Assembly: GCA_001600875.1 (NCBI GenBank)
Contig: BCLD01000008.1
Location: forward strand, 104,816 to 168,815
From: Solicoccozyma terricola
Lineage: Eukaryota; Basidiomycota; Tremellomycetes; Filobasidiales; Piskurozymaceae
Length of the DNA: 64,000 nucleotides
Reading direction: 5' to 3'
Shown: positions 11,530 through 22,771 of the stretch, one piece after another
Numbering within the stretch: the first letter of the stretch is position 1
Layout: each line of letters starts with the position of its first letter
Made by a program: the position numbers and the translations under genes
The notes under the pieces: generated by a model
Databases searched by the model: none
Told to the model about the DNA's origin: nothing
The model's input: only the letters and a program-made list of their open reading frames with translations

Positions 11530-12379
11530 ATGTCATCCACCACCCAGCTCGAGCCATACAAGGCAGACTTCATCAAGCAGGCCATCGACAGCGGAGTCCT
11601 GCTTTTTGGAGAATTTACTTTGAAGAGCGGGAGGTGAGCCCACAACAACACAACACCGTCGTCGATGGACGCGCATCTAACTCACCTCCCACAGAGTTTC
11701 ACCATACTTTTTCAATGCCGGACTATTGCACTCGGGATCCATGATCCAAAAGGCGGCAGACGCATTCGCATCCACTCTCCTCTCCTCCCGTATTCCGGAT
11801 TTTGACGTCCTCCTCGGCCCCGCGTACAAGGGGATCCCGCTAGCCGCAGTGACGGTCCTCCAGCTGAATGCAAAGTTCAACGTGGACAAGAATTATTGTT
11901 ATAACAGAAAGGAGAAGAAGGATGTGAGTGGGTTGTGGAAGGTCATAAATTTTAGCTGACAGGCAACCACACAGCATGGTGAAGGAGGTGTGCTCGTCGG
12001 CGCTCCATTGAAGGGACGGATTGTCATCGTCGACGACGTTTTGACCAGTGGAGTGGGTACGATGCCACTCGCTGTATACACGTCTCCTGACCGTTCCCCA
12101 TCCCCACCACAGAAAGCAGTCCGCGAGGCCATCGACATTGTCCAATCCCACCCTGATGCCCGTCTCGTTGGCATCCTGCAACTCGTGGACCGACAAGAAC
12201 GAGGCGGCAAGTCGGAACTCTCGACAGTGCAAGAGATCGAACGCGAGTTCGGGGTCCCCGTCGTACCCATCATCGAGTTTGCGGATATCATCCGGTATGC
12301 GGAGGGCAAGGAGGAGATGCGGACCGAGGTCGTGGCGATGAAGAAGTATTTAGGAGAGTGGGGGATTAGGGCGGTGTGA
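11530..12379 (+). CDS. URA5: Orotate phosphoribosyltransferase
   Basis: Four exons (11530-11633, 11695-11923, 11975-12052, 12113-12379) give 225 aa. The enzyme makes orotidine 5'-phosphate from orotate and PRPP in pyrimidine synthesis, in the cytosol. The PRPP loop [13 protein letters not shown] is at about residues 122-136. The N-terminal [10 protein letters not shown] and SPYFFNAG segments, and [11 protein letters not shown] (orotate/phosphate site), are present. The length is normal for fungal OPRTases. A GTGGCG repeat (about 11404-11427) precedes the gene. It converges on NAA30. Confidence 0.95.
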
Positions 12380-12997
12380 GACAGGCATGCGTTGTAATGA
12401 ATGGTAATGGGACATTCCATTGGGGTCATGGGCTGGGGCATGCGAGCACCGTCGCCGACTTGGTCCGTACTCGCTCAAGATCAGATTGTACCGGACCCCG
12501 AGTTTCAGCCTGCACGTTGTCCAAAACAGAATCGCTGGGTGAAGGGGGGGGGGGGGGGGGTTCTCCCCACACCAGTGGCATTGCGATTCAACCATCCTCG
12601 TCTTAACGCATATACCTACCGGATGCCATTGGAACGAGGGCTGATCACAACGATAAAGCAGATTCTTTACCACCGGCGATTCGACCACACAAATTTCGTT
12701 CACTCGCACTGTTGGCGGAAGACCAGACCACCGATAGACCAAGAGGTGAAGCGATTGGAAGCATCGAACCAGGAGGTCGTAAGTGCGAGCGATCATCGAA
12801 GTCGGACAAATCAAGCGGATAACGATGTTCAGATATTGGCCAGTGATCGCTTGGCCTCGTCCACCTCGTCACCAGATTGCTCAGTACAATCAACGGATTT
12901 GTGTAACATCATCTGACAACATGACTTCGTTCGAGTCTCACCAATCTTCGCTCAATACCATACATCTCTCGGCGCCGCGAAACCGCCGGTCACCAGA
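12380..12997. other. Convergent 3' region of URA5 and NAA30
   Basis: No gene is seen. A G homopolymer of about 17 bp lies at about 12543-12560. Confidence 0.5.
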
Positions 12998-14247
12998 TCA
13001 TATTATTAACCCCGCGACACCCTGTCGCACTCCCGCTATCTCGTCCGAAGGCTTTGTGTAATCCACTCCGTACATGTCCCCCGGTCGATCATGCGGCAGC
13101 GGCTGACCAAGATCGGGTGGTGCTCTGCCGACCGCTTCCCTCGCGAGCTCGGCTTCTTCCTCTGTTTCTGGAATGGAGTGAGGGTGTGGTTTCACGATAG
13201 GTAGAACGAGTCGGAAGCTGGAGGGGTAACGACGGGGATGTTAGCCCAACATTCCGTCAACGACGACCCTTGCCTGTGAACCCACGCATCCTTCCCGTTC
13301 AGATAAAACCGATGGAGTCTCTTCTCTAGCATGAAGCCGAGAGAGGCATACAATGTCAGTGATGGTGCGTTATCATACTCGGTTTCGAGGACGATCTGGA
13401 GGGGGAACAAAAACCGTGAGCATGCCGGTGACAAGATCCAAGTAATAGACGTAATCACCTCATCAGCATCGCATCGTATCATTTGTCCTATCGCTAGTCC
13501 TGCCAGTGTCCGAGCTAAGGAGCAACCATTTATCAGCCTACATCGCGATGCACATCTTCCACTACCATCGCCACCACCACCACCCACCAATCCCCTTGCG
13601 CCTCCATTTCCGCTCCACGCTCAGCATCCCAATATACCCTCTTGAACGCTTCCCTCTGTGACTTTCCTGCTTGCAGATGACGGTGGCAATGGGTTTTGTT
13701 GGATCGGAAGAGGATGATAGGGGTGGATATGCCTGGGGGGTCGGGGTAGGTAGGGCGTATTCAGTTCACTTGGCACGCGTCCTGAACGATGTGCGGCGCC
13801 TACAAGGAATGCGAGGTGTGGCCTAGTGTACTCGAATCTGTTGAGGTCAGCGGATGTCGTCACAAGGGACGGCATGACGGCAGGACGGCAGGACGTACCA
13901 TGCCAGAAGAAAATATCGAAACGTGTAAACTGAACGTGGATTGATTTTGCTTTGCATTCAGCGGACAAGGTCGGGAGGGGCCACCTGAAGAACGCTCACT
14001 GTTGTATCTGTTATAACAGCTGGTCAGTCAGCAAGCTCTCCTTCTCACTGCGCCACAACCGCTTCTTCAACACTCACGGCTCGCTCAGCTCCTGATCAAC
14101 AAGAGCCATCATCTCGGCCATATCCTCCTCCTCGGACCGATACATTCTGTAACGTACGCCATTCTTGTCCCCCCACCACTCTGTATCCGATGTAGCGGGT
14201 GCTAGTCGACTGGATGATGCGACGGCGGTGATCTGCAATGCAGCCAT
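12998..14247 (-). CDS. NAA30: NatC N-alpha-acetyltransferase catalytic subunit
   Basis: Eight exons (14247-14078, 14007-14000, 13929-13899, 13822-13804, 13732-13588, 13514-13459, 13395-13286, 13217-12998) total 253 codons, 252 aa. The protein acetylates N-termini such as Met-Leu or Met-Ile. Key segments are [31 protein letters not shown] (the acetyl-CoA pyrophosphate loop RKWRRKG), [20 protein letters not shown] and YLNGKDAFRLVLP, in the order of Mak3/NAA30. Exon 2 is only 8 nt (ATACAACA), flanked by CAG and GTGAGC, and is required for frame and for the conserved EPYxIYT run. A ~60-aa acidic, proline-containing tail follows the GNAT domain. Confidence 0.93.
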
Positions 14248-14474
14248 TGATGCTGCTGAACGTTGGGATGGGATGATGGTGGATGGAAGAAGGATAGGAT
14301 GTTTGCAGGACATGGCATTCAACATGAACAGCGCGCGATCCCGGTTGCTGACGTCAGCAGGACGAAGGAGAGGGAGGGTAAGGGGTAGGGATGGTAGGGA
14401 TGGTAAGGGAGGGCAGGTATGCAGGTACATCCTATAGCATCGTACATCCATCCCCGTCTACCCCCTCACATACA

Positions 14475-15815
14475 TCACACACGCTCCCTCCCTCGAACCA
14501 TTCGCTTCTTCCCAGCGCATTCTTGCACCATCAGATTGATCTGTCGATATTCACAACCACACATCAACCGACAGACAAATCCACCCACCCACTCCACACA
14601 CAACCACCAACTCACATCAATCACCCCGGTCTCTACACTTCGGACAGCGATGAAAGGCTCGCCACGATCTTGCATCGCAACGTCTTCATCTTCCATCGCC
14701 TCATCCTCGCGAGCTTTGCCCTTTCCCTTGGTTATACGAGTCGACCCGTTCGTTTCCCCAGGGAGGTCGGTTCGAAGAGCAGGCGTCCACGGAGATGCTC
14801 CTTCCGGCGGATGATACATCTACGAGGTGGCAGTCATGAGCACTAGGTCGTCGCCGGCTTACTCCCACAAAACGCGCTCACTGGATCCCGTTCATGCTCC
14901 ATCTTGCTCCCCGAATAGTCGTTAAAATCCATCACCGGTCTTTTATCAGGCTCAGCACCTTCCTCGAGCTTGATGACGACGATAAACGTCCTCTCTGCAG
15001 CGTCGGCTTGTCAGAGGGCTGTATGTAATGCCGTATCACCGCAACCCCCCACCTTCATCCCCTGGAAAGTCCACGAGTTGACCATCAAGAGCAGTCAATC
15101 TCGTTAAAAACGCTTGAAGCATGAGCTTGATCTCGTATTGTAAGGGCGTTCCTTCCAGTCTGACACAGAGGTGCGGTGCCGATGGGTAAGCAACGTCTCG
15201 ACGCACCCATCGCCAAAAAAAGAACAACCCACTCGACGTCCTTGGCCGCCTCATCTCTCAACTTTTTCATGTCCATGTACCTCGTTTCAAAGAGGAATTG
15301 CTCGAGTGAATCTCCCGTAGCTACGGATTTGATGACAACGCTGACGCTGCGTAGATGACCCTGCGTGATCCTAGTAGAGTTCAGTCGGGGAGCCATACAC
15401 GGATGCCCAGCCAGCCAGCCAGACAGCCAGCCTGCCTACCTGCCTGCCTACCTACCCACCCTCTTGAGTTCCGTCTCGACGGCGACCATCACTCCGGCAA
15501 TATACGCTCTGACATCCGGCACGCGAGACTGGTATACCGGTACACCATATGCTTTCACTCGAGTGAAGGATTCCGGTGGGTACACTGCGCGCAGGCATAA
15601 GATGGTGTGGAGAGCGACTTCGACTGCGGAGCCGAGGAGGGTTGATGAGCATGAGCGTCTGTCTCCGTTGCATGTTGGTTGTCATCGACTCACTAAAGTC
15701 CCTGAGCAGCTCTGCCGTTTCTGAGGGGGAACAGGAACATGCTGTTGAGTGCGGGGTTTGAACGACCAAGTACAGCAAACGGCTCACTGTTGAAAGACAG
15801 TCTCTCGTCGTCCAT
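14475..15815 (-). CDS. REV7: HORMA-domain protein REV7 / MAD2B, DNA polymerase zeta subunit
   Basis: Exons 15815-15788, 15720-15694, 15623-15460, 15360-15233, 15159-15053, 14994-14882 and 14819-14475 keep frame. The HORMA features are LRDFIEVALHTILCLRAVYP, FTRVKAYGVPVYQSRVPDV, SVSVVIKSVATGDSLEQFLF and FIVVIKLEEG, which match MAD2L2/REV7 better than MAD2. REV7 bridges REV3 and REV1 in translesion synthesis in the nucleus. The end of the gene holds a 75-nt segment with GTGAGT and ATCGACAG ends that is a multiple of three and stopless. Spliced, the product is 278 aa; retained, it is 303 aa. The gene is divergent from the GET5-like gene, with 258 bp between the starts. Confidence 0.85.
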
Positions 15816-16073
15816 GGTATGGGTGGTGCCTAGGAATGGCTCGTCGTTGCTGTCACTGTCACCGTGCTGCTACTGCTGTCATGATGTAGGTGTAGGTTGT
15901 AGATGCAGATGATGTATGATATGGATTCGGAGCAAGAGGACGACGACGAGGAAGAGGATGTCCACGTGAACAGCATCGAACAGCATCACCAACGATCACC
16001 ATCACAACGTAGAATACCATAGCACCGACCACCACCACCACCACCACCACCACCACCCCACACCACCACCACC

Positions 16074-17146
16074 ATGTCCACCACCTCCCGCATCGCAGAG
16101 GAAGCTGCATTTGCAAAGCGATACCTTGACTCTCTCGCATCGCACTCGGTGACATACAAGGATGACTTTGTGACCCCTCCTCACAAGCGGCCACGACGGA
16201 TGCCGGTAGTCGGTGTGAGTCGACGAGGTAGAGCACATCCGTAGCTGGTATAGATACCCCGTCTGACATCCCCCTCAGATCGAACTAGGCGAGGTTCCTA
16301 GCACGGCAGAGTCCATCGAGGAAGCTGGTCCAAACGCAGGTGAGGTGGTCGTCCTCGTCCTATTCTACTCTGTCCCTCCATGACCTGCTTCACCTGCTCA
16401 CTCGTTCCCCCACCACCGCAGACACCATCAACATCACCGTCAAGTCCCTCAAACCAGCTCTCACGTTCTCTGTCACGGCATCACCATCTGATTCTGTCGC
16501 CCAGCTCAAGTCCCTCGTATCCGCATCGACGGCATCCGCACCTCCCGTTTCCGCGCAACGTCTCCTCATCAAGGGCAAGGCACTGGCGGATAACAAGCTG
16601 TTACAAGAGTATGGCTTGGTTGACGGTGCGACAGTGCATCTAGTGCTCAAGACTGGTTGGGAAAAGGACATTCAGGCGACCTCCTCTGTCGGTGTGCTCC
16701 CATCATTGACCATCTCCGTCCCAGCCGACTCCTCCTCCGAACCATCTCTATCATCCGCGACCCTCCCATCACGACCACTCCTTGCGACCGACATATCCGT
16801 TCCTCCTCTCGGCCCACAACCGCAAAACACCTCATCCGCGTACCACGACACGGTGTCCGACCCAGCATTCTGGTCAAAAGTGTACAACCTGTGCCAATCG
16901 AGCTTTGGGAGTCAGGGTGACGCGGATGGATGCTGGCAGACTTTTTTGGAGGGACATATGACACATCTATCTGCGGGAGAGATTGCAAAGATCAAGGATG
17001 TGGTTGGAGTGACGGGTGAGTGGGAGGTGGGAAGGGTTATTATACCGTGGCGTGGTCATTATACCGCGGCGGTGATCATACCAGCTCGCTGACGGACTGA
17101 CGGACGGACGTGCCATTCGACAGGTATGGGAGGAAAGAGCGTTTGA
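16074..17146 (+). CDS. GET5: GET5/UBL4A-like ubiquitin-domain protein
   Basis: Four exons (16074-16214, 16279-16339, 16422-17015, 17124-17146) give 272 aa. A ubiquitin-like fold starts at INITVKSLKPALTFSVTAS, with the QRLLIKGKALADNKLLQEYG segment matching the hydrophobic-patch region and VHLVLK closing it (about residues 70-145). A C-terminal helical part (FWSKVYNLCQSSFG, HLSAGEIAKIKDVVG) fits the dimerisation region of Get5/UBL4A. Get5 links Sgt2 to Get4 in delivery of tail-anchored proteins to Get3. A different UBL protein is possible because the N-terminus is only moderately diagnostic. A (CCA)n run precedes the start codon. Confidence 0.7.
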
Positions 17147-17278
17147 GGTGTTGGAAGTCTTGTAGGAAAATTGATTCATATGTCATGATCCGCCCCGCCC
17201 CGACATGCGGTATCCCAGAAGCCACTTCCCTCACCCTCACCATCACCCTCACCCTCACCATCCCCCTCACCATCCCCC

Positions 17279-18001
17279 TCACTTCCTCTGCTTCAACGCT
17301 GCAGCAATCTGCGTCATCAATCCGGGTCTCTCTCTCAGATAATTCACCCTCGCCCTGCCCAAATCCTTGAGTCCACCCTTCTCTCCATCTGCACGCTTGA
17401 CGACGTGTATATTCTTGATCATAGGAGAGCACACCTTGAACGCAACTTCTACACCGGTCTTGTTAACCACGTTTCGTAAGGTGAACGCGGTATCCACGCC
17501 TCGTCGTCGAATACCGAGGAGGACGCCAGAGAATCCAGATGCGGTGGTTCGGGTGGCATCCGCGTAGGAAGTGACGGAGAGTACCGATCCTGGACGTACT
17601 CGTTTCGGATGTCTTCTGGAGAACATGGTTTTGAGTAGACGCTTTGAGTCGTAAACGTCGTTGAGGGTCGAGTTGACGTGGTCTACCACTGATTTTCCTT
17701 TTGATGGAGAGGAGAGACGAGCGAGGTGGGTTGGATCGAGCGGGGTTGTTGGAGTGTATTCCGCCGAGGACGAATAGAGGTAGGTGGTGGCTGTGATGGA
17801 GCGGATGTGAGTGTGAGTGGGTAGTGCTCCTGCGTGATATTTCGATGCCAGAGTGGGACGGCCACAGCAAGCCTCACCTTTCGCCTCGGTTGTGCTCGAG
17901 TTGGCCATGGACCTCGCGCCCCGCAGACTGTTGCCAGGTAATGAGACTCTACACGCTCTACACGCTGGAGCCATCGCTCTTGTGATATGTGTTGAGGGCA
18001 T
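17279..18001 (-). CDS. IMG1: Mitochondrial large-subunit ribosomal protein bL19m
   Basis: Two exons (18001-17878, 17790-17279) give 211 aa. The C-terminal domain has RPGSVLSVTSYAD, FSGVLLGIRRRGVDTAFTLR and VEVAFKVCSPMIKNIHVVKR, with a final RARVNYLRERP, the bL19 SH3-like fold. The basic, serine-rich N-terminus (MPSTHITRAMAPACRACRVS) is a plausible mitochondrial presequence. Starting at the inner ATG at 17974 would shorten it by 9 residues. A (TCACCC)-type repeat lies just 3'. It is divergent from PML1, with 161 bp between starts that contain an E-box. Confidence 0.9.
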   Translation of the reverse strand: MPSTHITRAMAPACRACRVSLPGNSLRGARSMANSSTTEAKGEACCGRPTLASKYHAGALPTHTHIRSITATTYLYSSSAEYTPTTPLDPTHLARLSSPSKGKSVVDHVNSTLNDVYDSKRLLKTMFSRRHPKRVRPGSVLSVTSYADATRTTASGFSGVLLGIRRRGVDTAFTLRNVVNKTGVEVAFKVCSPMIKNIHVVKRADGEKGGLKDLGRARVNYLRERPGLMTQIAAALKQRK

Positions 18002-18078
18002 GGCTGTGTCTGTGTGTGGATGTGTGTGTGAGTTGGTGTTGGTGGATGGTGTTTGATCGATGGGTTGGGAAATGAAAA

Positions 18079-18086
18079 TCACGTGA
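18079..18086. promoter_or_regulatory. TCACGTGA E-box, bL19m/PML1 divergent promoter
   Basis: This palindromic site lies between the two divergent starts at 18001 and 18163. It matches the Cbf1/bHLH consensus. Binding is inferred. Confidence 0.45.
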
Positions 18087-18162
18087 CTCACAGCAACCAG
18101 AGCATACAGCAACCAACAGCAACCCATACAGCATACAGGCATACATCCACACCATCCACACC

Positions 18163-19465
18163 ATGTCACGCCGCTCATCACCACCAGCCACACACCGGCA
18201 GCGCTCCAGATCACCCGGACGCACCTCCCGGGACGATGGGTACGGAGCTCGTCTAGGCAATGGTCCAGACAGAGGACCGTCCAGACGGTACGACCCAAGG
18301 GAGGACAGCGATAGACGTCCTGGTGCGTCCGGTAGACGTGGTGGAGGAGCATCCGGGTCATATACTTCCCGTGATAGAGAGGGGGAGAGGAGGGGGGAAA
18401 GGGATCGGTATGACGAAACATCGCGGAGAGACGATGATGTTGATGTGCGCGCGCTACTAGTCTCGCTCTTGCCTTCTTTTCTCGAGCAAATCGTTGACGA
18501 ACAGATTTTTCTGCCCCACTGCGCAGCTACCGCCTCCGCCTAAATCACCCCCCAAACCAAACTTCAACCCATCCGGTCTCCTGGCAGCCGAGACCAACAC
18601 CGTCCTTGTGCCGGGCAAGGAAGGTAACGGTGCGGCGGGCACGAAAGGTGTCATTCTGAAATACAACGAACCGCCAGAGGCGAGAAAGCCGACCAAAAAT
18701 TGGAGATTATATGTGTTCAAGGGCAAGGAGCAGGTCGGTGAGTGAGGGCGTGCGTGGGCCGCCGCAGAGGAGTTGAGGAGTTGAGGAGCTATTTCGTTCG
18801 TTTGCCGACCCCGCCGCAACCTTCCCTTCCAGACCTCATTCACTTGCATCGTCAATCAGCATACCTAGTTGGACGTGATCAGGTGGTGTGTTACGATGCC
18901 TCCTCCTATCACTGCCAGCCACCATTCATTGACACGCCCCGTCTACACGTCATCTCCTCTCCATCCTCTAGGTCTCGGATATCCCTGTCGCCCACCCATC
19001 AGCATCAAAACAACACGCGGTCATCCAGTTCAGACAGATGACGGAGAAGAATGAATTTGGTGACTCCAAGACTGCCATCAAGTGAGTTGAACGTTGAACG
19101 TTGGACGTTGGACGTTGGACGTTGAGGTGATGTTAACTCGGCCATCCTGCTGCTGCTCCTTACAGACCATTCTTAATCGACCTCGATTCAACGAATGGAA
19201 CGTTTGTCAACGATCAAGAAATCCCAACGTCCAGGTATGTCTGTTCTGTTCTCTTGCGAATTTTCCTGGAGCGCTCGGCACTGATTGCCACCTTTTACCG
19301 ATTGTGCGCCATCAGGTACTACGAGTTACGACAAAGTGATGGTGAGAAAACAGGCGATGGTGGTATGAAAAAGCACCAAAGGCTGACGTGCGTCCCCCCC
19401 ATGTAGTTTTGAAATTCGCACAATCAACGAGAGAATACGTTTTGTTGCACGAGGAAAGTGCTTGA
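18163..19465 (+). CDS. PML1: FHA-domain splicing protein PML1/SNIP1 (RES complex)
   Basis: Seven exons (18163-18444, 18527-18737, 18833-18882, 18972-19081, 19166-19234, 19316-19341, 19407-19465) give 268 aa. An Arg/Ser/Asp-rich tail (about residues 1-100) is followed by an FHA domain: WRLYVFKGKEQVDLIHLHRQ, SAYLVGRD, SKQHAVIQFRQ, FLIDLDSTNGTFVND and YYELRQSDVLKFA. The phosphothreonine-binding residues of the GRD..SKQHA..STNGTFVN set are all present. Pml1 acts with Bud13 and Snu17 in retention and splicing of pre-mRNA. Intron 4 carries tandem TTGGACG repeats (about 19088-19125). Confidence 0.92.
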
Positions 19466-19787
19466 GGTGGTGGAAGATCATTGGTTGTATAATCAGGGCG
19501 GTGTCACAGGAGGATCGCATATTGTTATAAAAGACATCCCATCCCGCCCTGTGTGCCCGTACCATCTTGTTTTATGGTGGTGATGACGTAATGTAAATGG
19601 GCGCGAAGGGAATATCGTTATAGCAACCAACATCAAGTTGAATAATAATTATTCTCACTCGCTCAGTCGGCCCACACACAGCTAGCTAGGCCACACATCC
19701 ACACTCCCCGGCACACGGTATACATCCATAGCCAGCCAGCTACAACAGATCACTACCCATACATCCATCGGCCACACACACAACACC
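19466..19787. other. Intergenic, promoter of the DUF89-MOCS2B gene
   Basis: The region is rich in CACAC and AGCTAGC-like short repeats. No gene is seen. Confidence 0.5.
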
Positions 19788-22664
19788 ATGGAATCTGCAC
19801 CAACCAACACCCAATGGCAGATGCCTGTTCGGACATTCTCGCCGCTAGACAGGGATAGGTGATCCTCGTGAACCCTGCCGAATCATCATGTACTAACTCT
19901 CTATCCGTCTTGATTGCCCTTTCTCCGTTCGGTGTTTGGATCTGCAGCTTTGCGTGAGTCTGCGTGTGCGTCAACGGTCGATACCCTTGCCAGGTAATAA
20001 TGCGACGTCGTCTACCCAGCTATTCCACCGTCGTCAAAAGGTATATCTCGCTGCCTCCTCCCACCATTCCCATCTCTAACATACCCGTTCACCTCGACAG
20101 ATGGCCAACCATCCTCACTCAAGTCATTTCAACAGTCTCCAACCAGCTTCACGATCTTACCATCTCCACTTCGTCCCCCGACGTACGAGAAATGATCGAG
20201 GAGGGCAAAGAAATCATAAGGAAAATCAGCTCGTTAAAGCACGACATGAGTAGGGACAAACCTCTTGCGTTAGTCCAACTCTTTTCTATACGTCGCTACC
20301 ATTTCTGACAGACCCCAACAGTCTCATCGAGGACGACGGCGGTTCCAACATCTCCGTCTATAATGACTGCTTGCAGACAGGAATAGACGCAGACCAGCCA
20401 TGGACTTGGTTCGGTACAAGCTGGTTATTCGCCGAATGTTATCTGTGCGTATAGGCGGCTGCGAATACATCCAGGAGGTAGCTAAAAAAATAACATCTAA
20501 ACAGGTATCGCCGTCTCCGAAACTTCTTCGCCATGACTCGGTATTGGCCGCAATTTGATCCATTCTTTCTGAGCAAGGAAGGCACGTACAAGTCAAGTTC
20601 GGCTGCTATCATTCGTGAGCATGGAGGGAGAGGTATTCGCAGGGTCACCTAATTGATGTATGCTCAAGATCAGACCTGGCAAAGTCGATTGAGGGGTTGA
20701 AACATCAGGTGGATCTGCAGCGCGACTTTGAGAAGAAGGATTCAGCACTAGAAATTGTCTTCCTGTGAGTATTGATGTCTGGCCATTGTACTTTCTCCTG
20801 ACACCTTTGACAGAGAGATGGCTCAAGCCAATCTCTGGGGCAACGCAACGGTAGGCGTGCTTCGTTCGCCCCTCCCCAAACACCCAGCATGCACTAAACG
20901 CCCACCTACCCCCCACAGGACCTCTCTCTCCTCGTCGACATGTCATACGAGGATATTCAGAAACTTCAATCTGTCGGAAAAGCAGCTCAAGAGGCGAATG
21001 CAAAGTTTATTCTGCGAAACGACCTTCCAAGAGTTTGGGAGCATATCAAAGGTTTGAAGGGGGGGAGAGTGGATTTTATTCTGGATAATGGTGGGTCCGA
21101 TTGCTCGACAGGGCTTTCACCATACTGACCCACTACTGACAGCGGGTTTCGAGCTATATACCGATCTCATCTTCGCCGACTTTCTCCTCACGCACACGGA
21201 TTTTGTGCATGAAGTCGTCTTCCAGTGAGTGACCCCGACCTCTTATCTTGCGCGCGATTTGAACAGGTATCCCCCACCCCCCATCCCCAGCCCAAAGATG
21301 ATCCCTTGGTTTGTCAGCGACGTCTTGCCTTTCGACTTCAAGTGAGTGTCATGGCGCTGTTCCAGGGTCTCCGCATCTCACAGCCCCCTCACAGATGGGC
21401 CATCGACGTCCTCCAAGACTCCACTTTTTTTTCCAAACACTCCACCGCGATCACCTCTGACGACCTTTCAACCCTCGCCACCCTTTCCAAACGATGGCAG
21501 ACCTACCTCGCCGACGGCAAGTTCCGTCTTTCCGTGCCTCTAGATGCCAAACTCGGCGAGGAGACGCAGATTGGCGACTTTTGGACCGGACCGTACAGTT
21601 ATCAGCATATGCCGGAGAAAGATGGTCGTTTGTTGGCTGAATTGCAGAAATCCGATCTGGTAATCTTCAAGGGAGATTTAAATTACCGAAAGTGGGTGAC
21701 TTGGACGAGGCTTTCACACCCTCGCACTGAATGCGTATTCACAGACTACTTGGGGATGGTAAATGGATAGCAACAACTCCGTTCGAAGAAGTCTTGGGTA
21801 CGTGGTGTACATTCCATTCCGCCTTCCAATTCTCCCCTCATCGGCTCTTCACAGGTCCACTCAAGGGGAAGATCAACATATTGAGCTTGCGGACCAACAA
21901 GGCGGATCCGATGTGCGTTGGGATGATCATGAAACCCCGGCTCCCCAGCTGATGGCACGCCATTTCACAGCGCCGGTTTGAAACCAGGAATCCAGGAACG
22001 TCTCGATATCGAGGACCCCAAGTGGCGCGAGTCTGGCAAGTGGGCCGTCATTTCCTTTTGCCCCAAGGACCGGACGCCATCCATCGACCACCCTGGAGCA
22101 TCCCAACCATTACGCCAGGTCTCTGACACTGGCGATATCTTGGAACTGACTTTGGACGTGCTGGACACCCAAGCCATCGTTGATTCTGTTGCCGACAACG
22201 CAGCGGGTGCAACTGCTGTCTTTATTGGCACGACAAGGGACACTTTCGAAGGTGTGTAGGACACGGCTCGCGTTGGGCGTTGACTAACAGAATTATGCTG
22301 CGCAGGCAAAACTGTCACTCGACTGACCTACGAAGCCTACTCTGCGTTGTGTATCAAAACTTTTGCATCCATTGCCAGGTCAGCACGCACCCTCCCAGAT
22401 ATGACGACGACCATAGACTCTTCAGACCAGCTCGTCAAGGTGGCGATCCATCATCGCCTTGGTGAAGTTCCGGTCGGGCAAGCCTCCATCGTCATTGCGG
22501 TATCATCCCCACATCGTCGCCAGGCATTCGAGGCGTGTGAGTATATCCTGGAGGAGGTGAAGAAGAAGGCTCAGGTGTGGAAGCGGGAATGGTACGCCGA
22601 GGGAGATGGGGCGACAGCGCTTTGGAAGGAGAATGCAACTACATGTTGCAATGACCACAAGTAG
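19788..22664 (+). CDS. DUF89/ARMT1-type phosphatase fused to molybdopterin synthase large subunit
   Basis: Sixteen exons (starts 19788, 19948, 20020, 20101, 20322, 20505, 20674, 20814, 20919, 21143, 21291, 21395, 21745, 21855, 21971, 22306; last ends 22664) sum to 1980 nt, 659 aa. Residues 1 to about 495 are a DUF89 protein (ARMT1/YMR027W family): SFAYSTVVKRWP, SWLFAECYLYRRLRNFF, then the metal-site segment VDFILDNAGFELYTDLIFAD and RTNKADPIAGL. Family members are metal-dependent phosphatases with sugar-phosphate activity. Residues about 500-659 are MoaE/MOCS2B: AVFIGTTRDTFEGKTVTRLT, VAIHHRLGEVPVGQASIVIA, ending with the catalytic-lysine region VKKKAQVWKREWY. That half inserts sulfur into cPMP to make molybdopterin. 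Exon 15 (21971-22251) spans the junction without a stop. Exon 2 is 6 nt. Confidence 0.88.
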
Positions 22665-22771
22665 ACGGTTGATGGCATGATGGATTCTGCCATGAGGTTC
22701 CTCACAATTGATCGAGTCTAAATGCATATGCTACAAGGATGGAGTCGTTATCATATATACGATCGCACCGC

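Noticed and set aside
14475..15815. Spindle checkpoint MAD2
   Set aside because: The VYPPESFTRVKAYGVPVY and LEQFLFE patterns fit REV7/MAD2B better.
16002..16238. Trp/Gly-rich minus-strand peptide
   Set aside because: It is the reverse of the (CCA)n run before the GET5-like start.
18002..18421. Extension of bL19m far upstream on the minus strand
   Set aside because: The frame stays open by chance across the divergent promoter and into PML1 exon 1. The presequence-like start at 18001 is sufficient.
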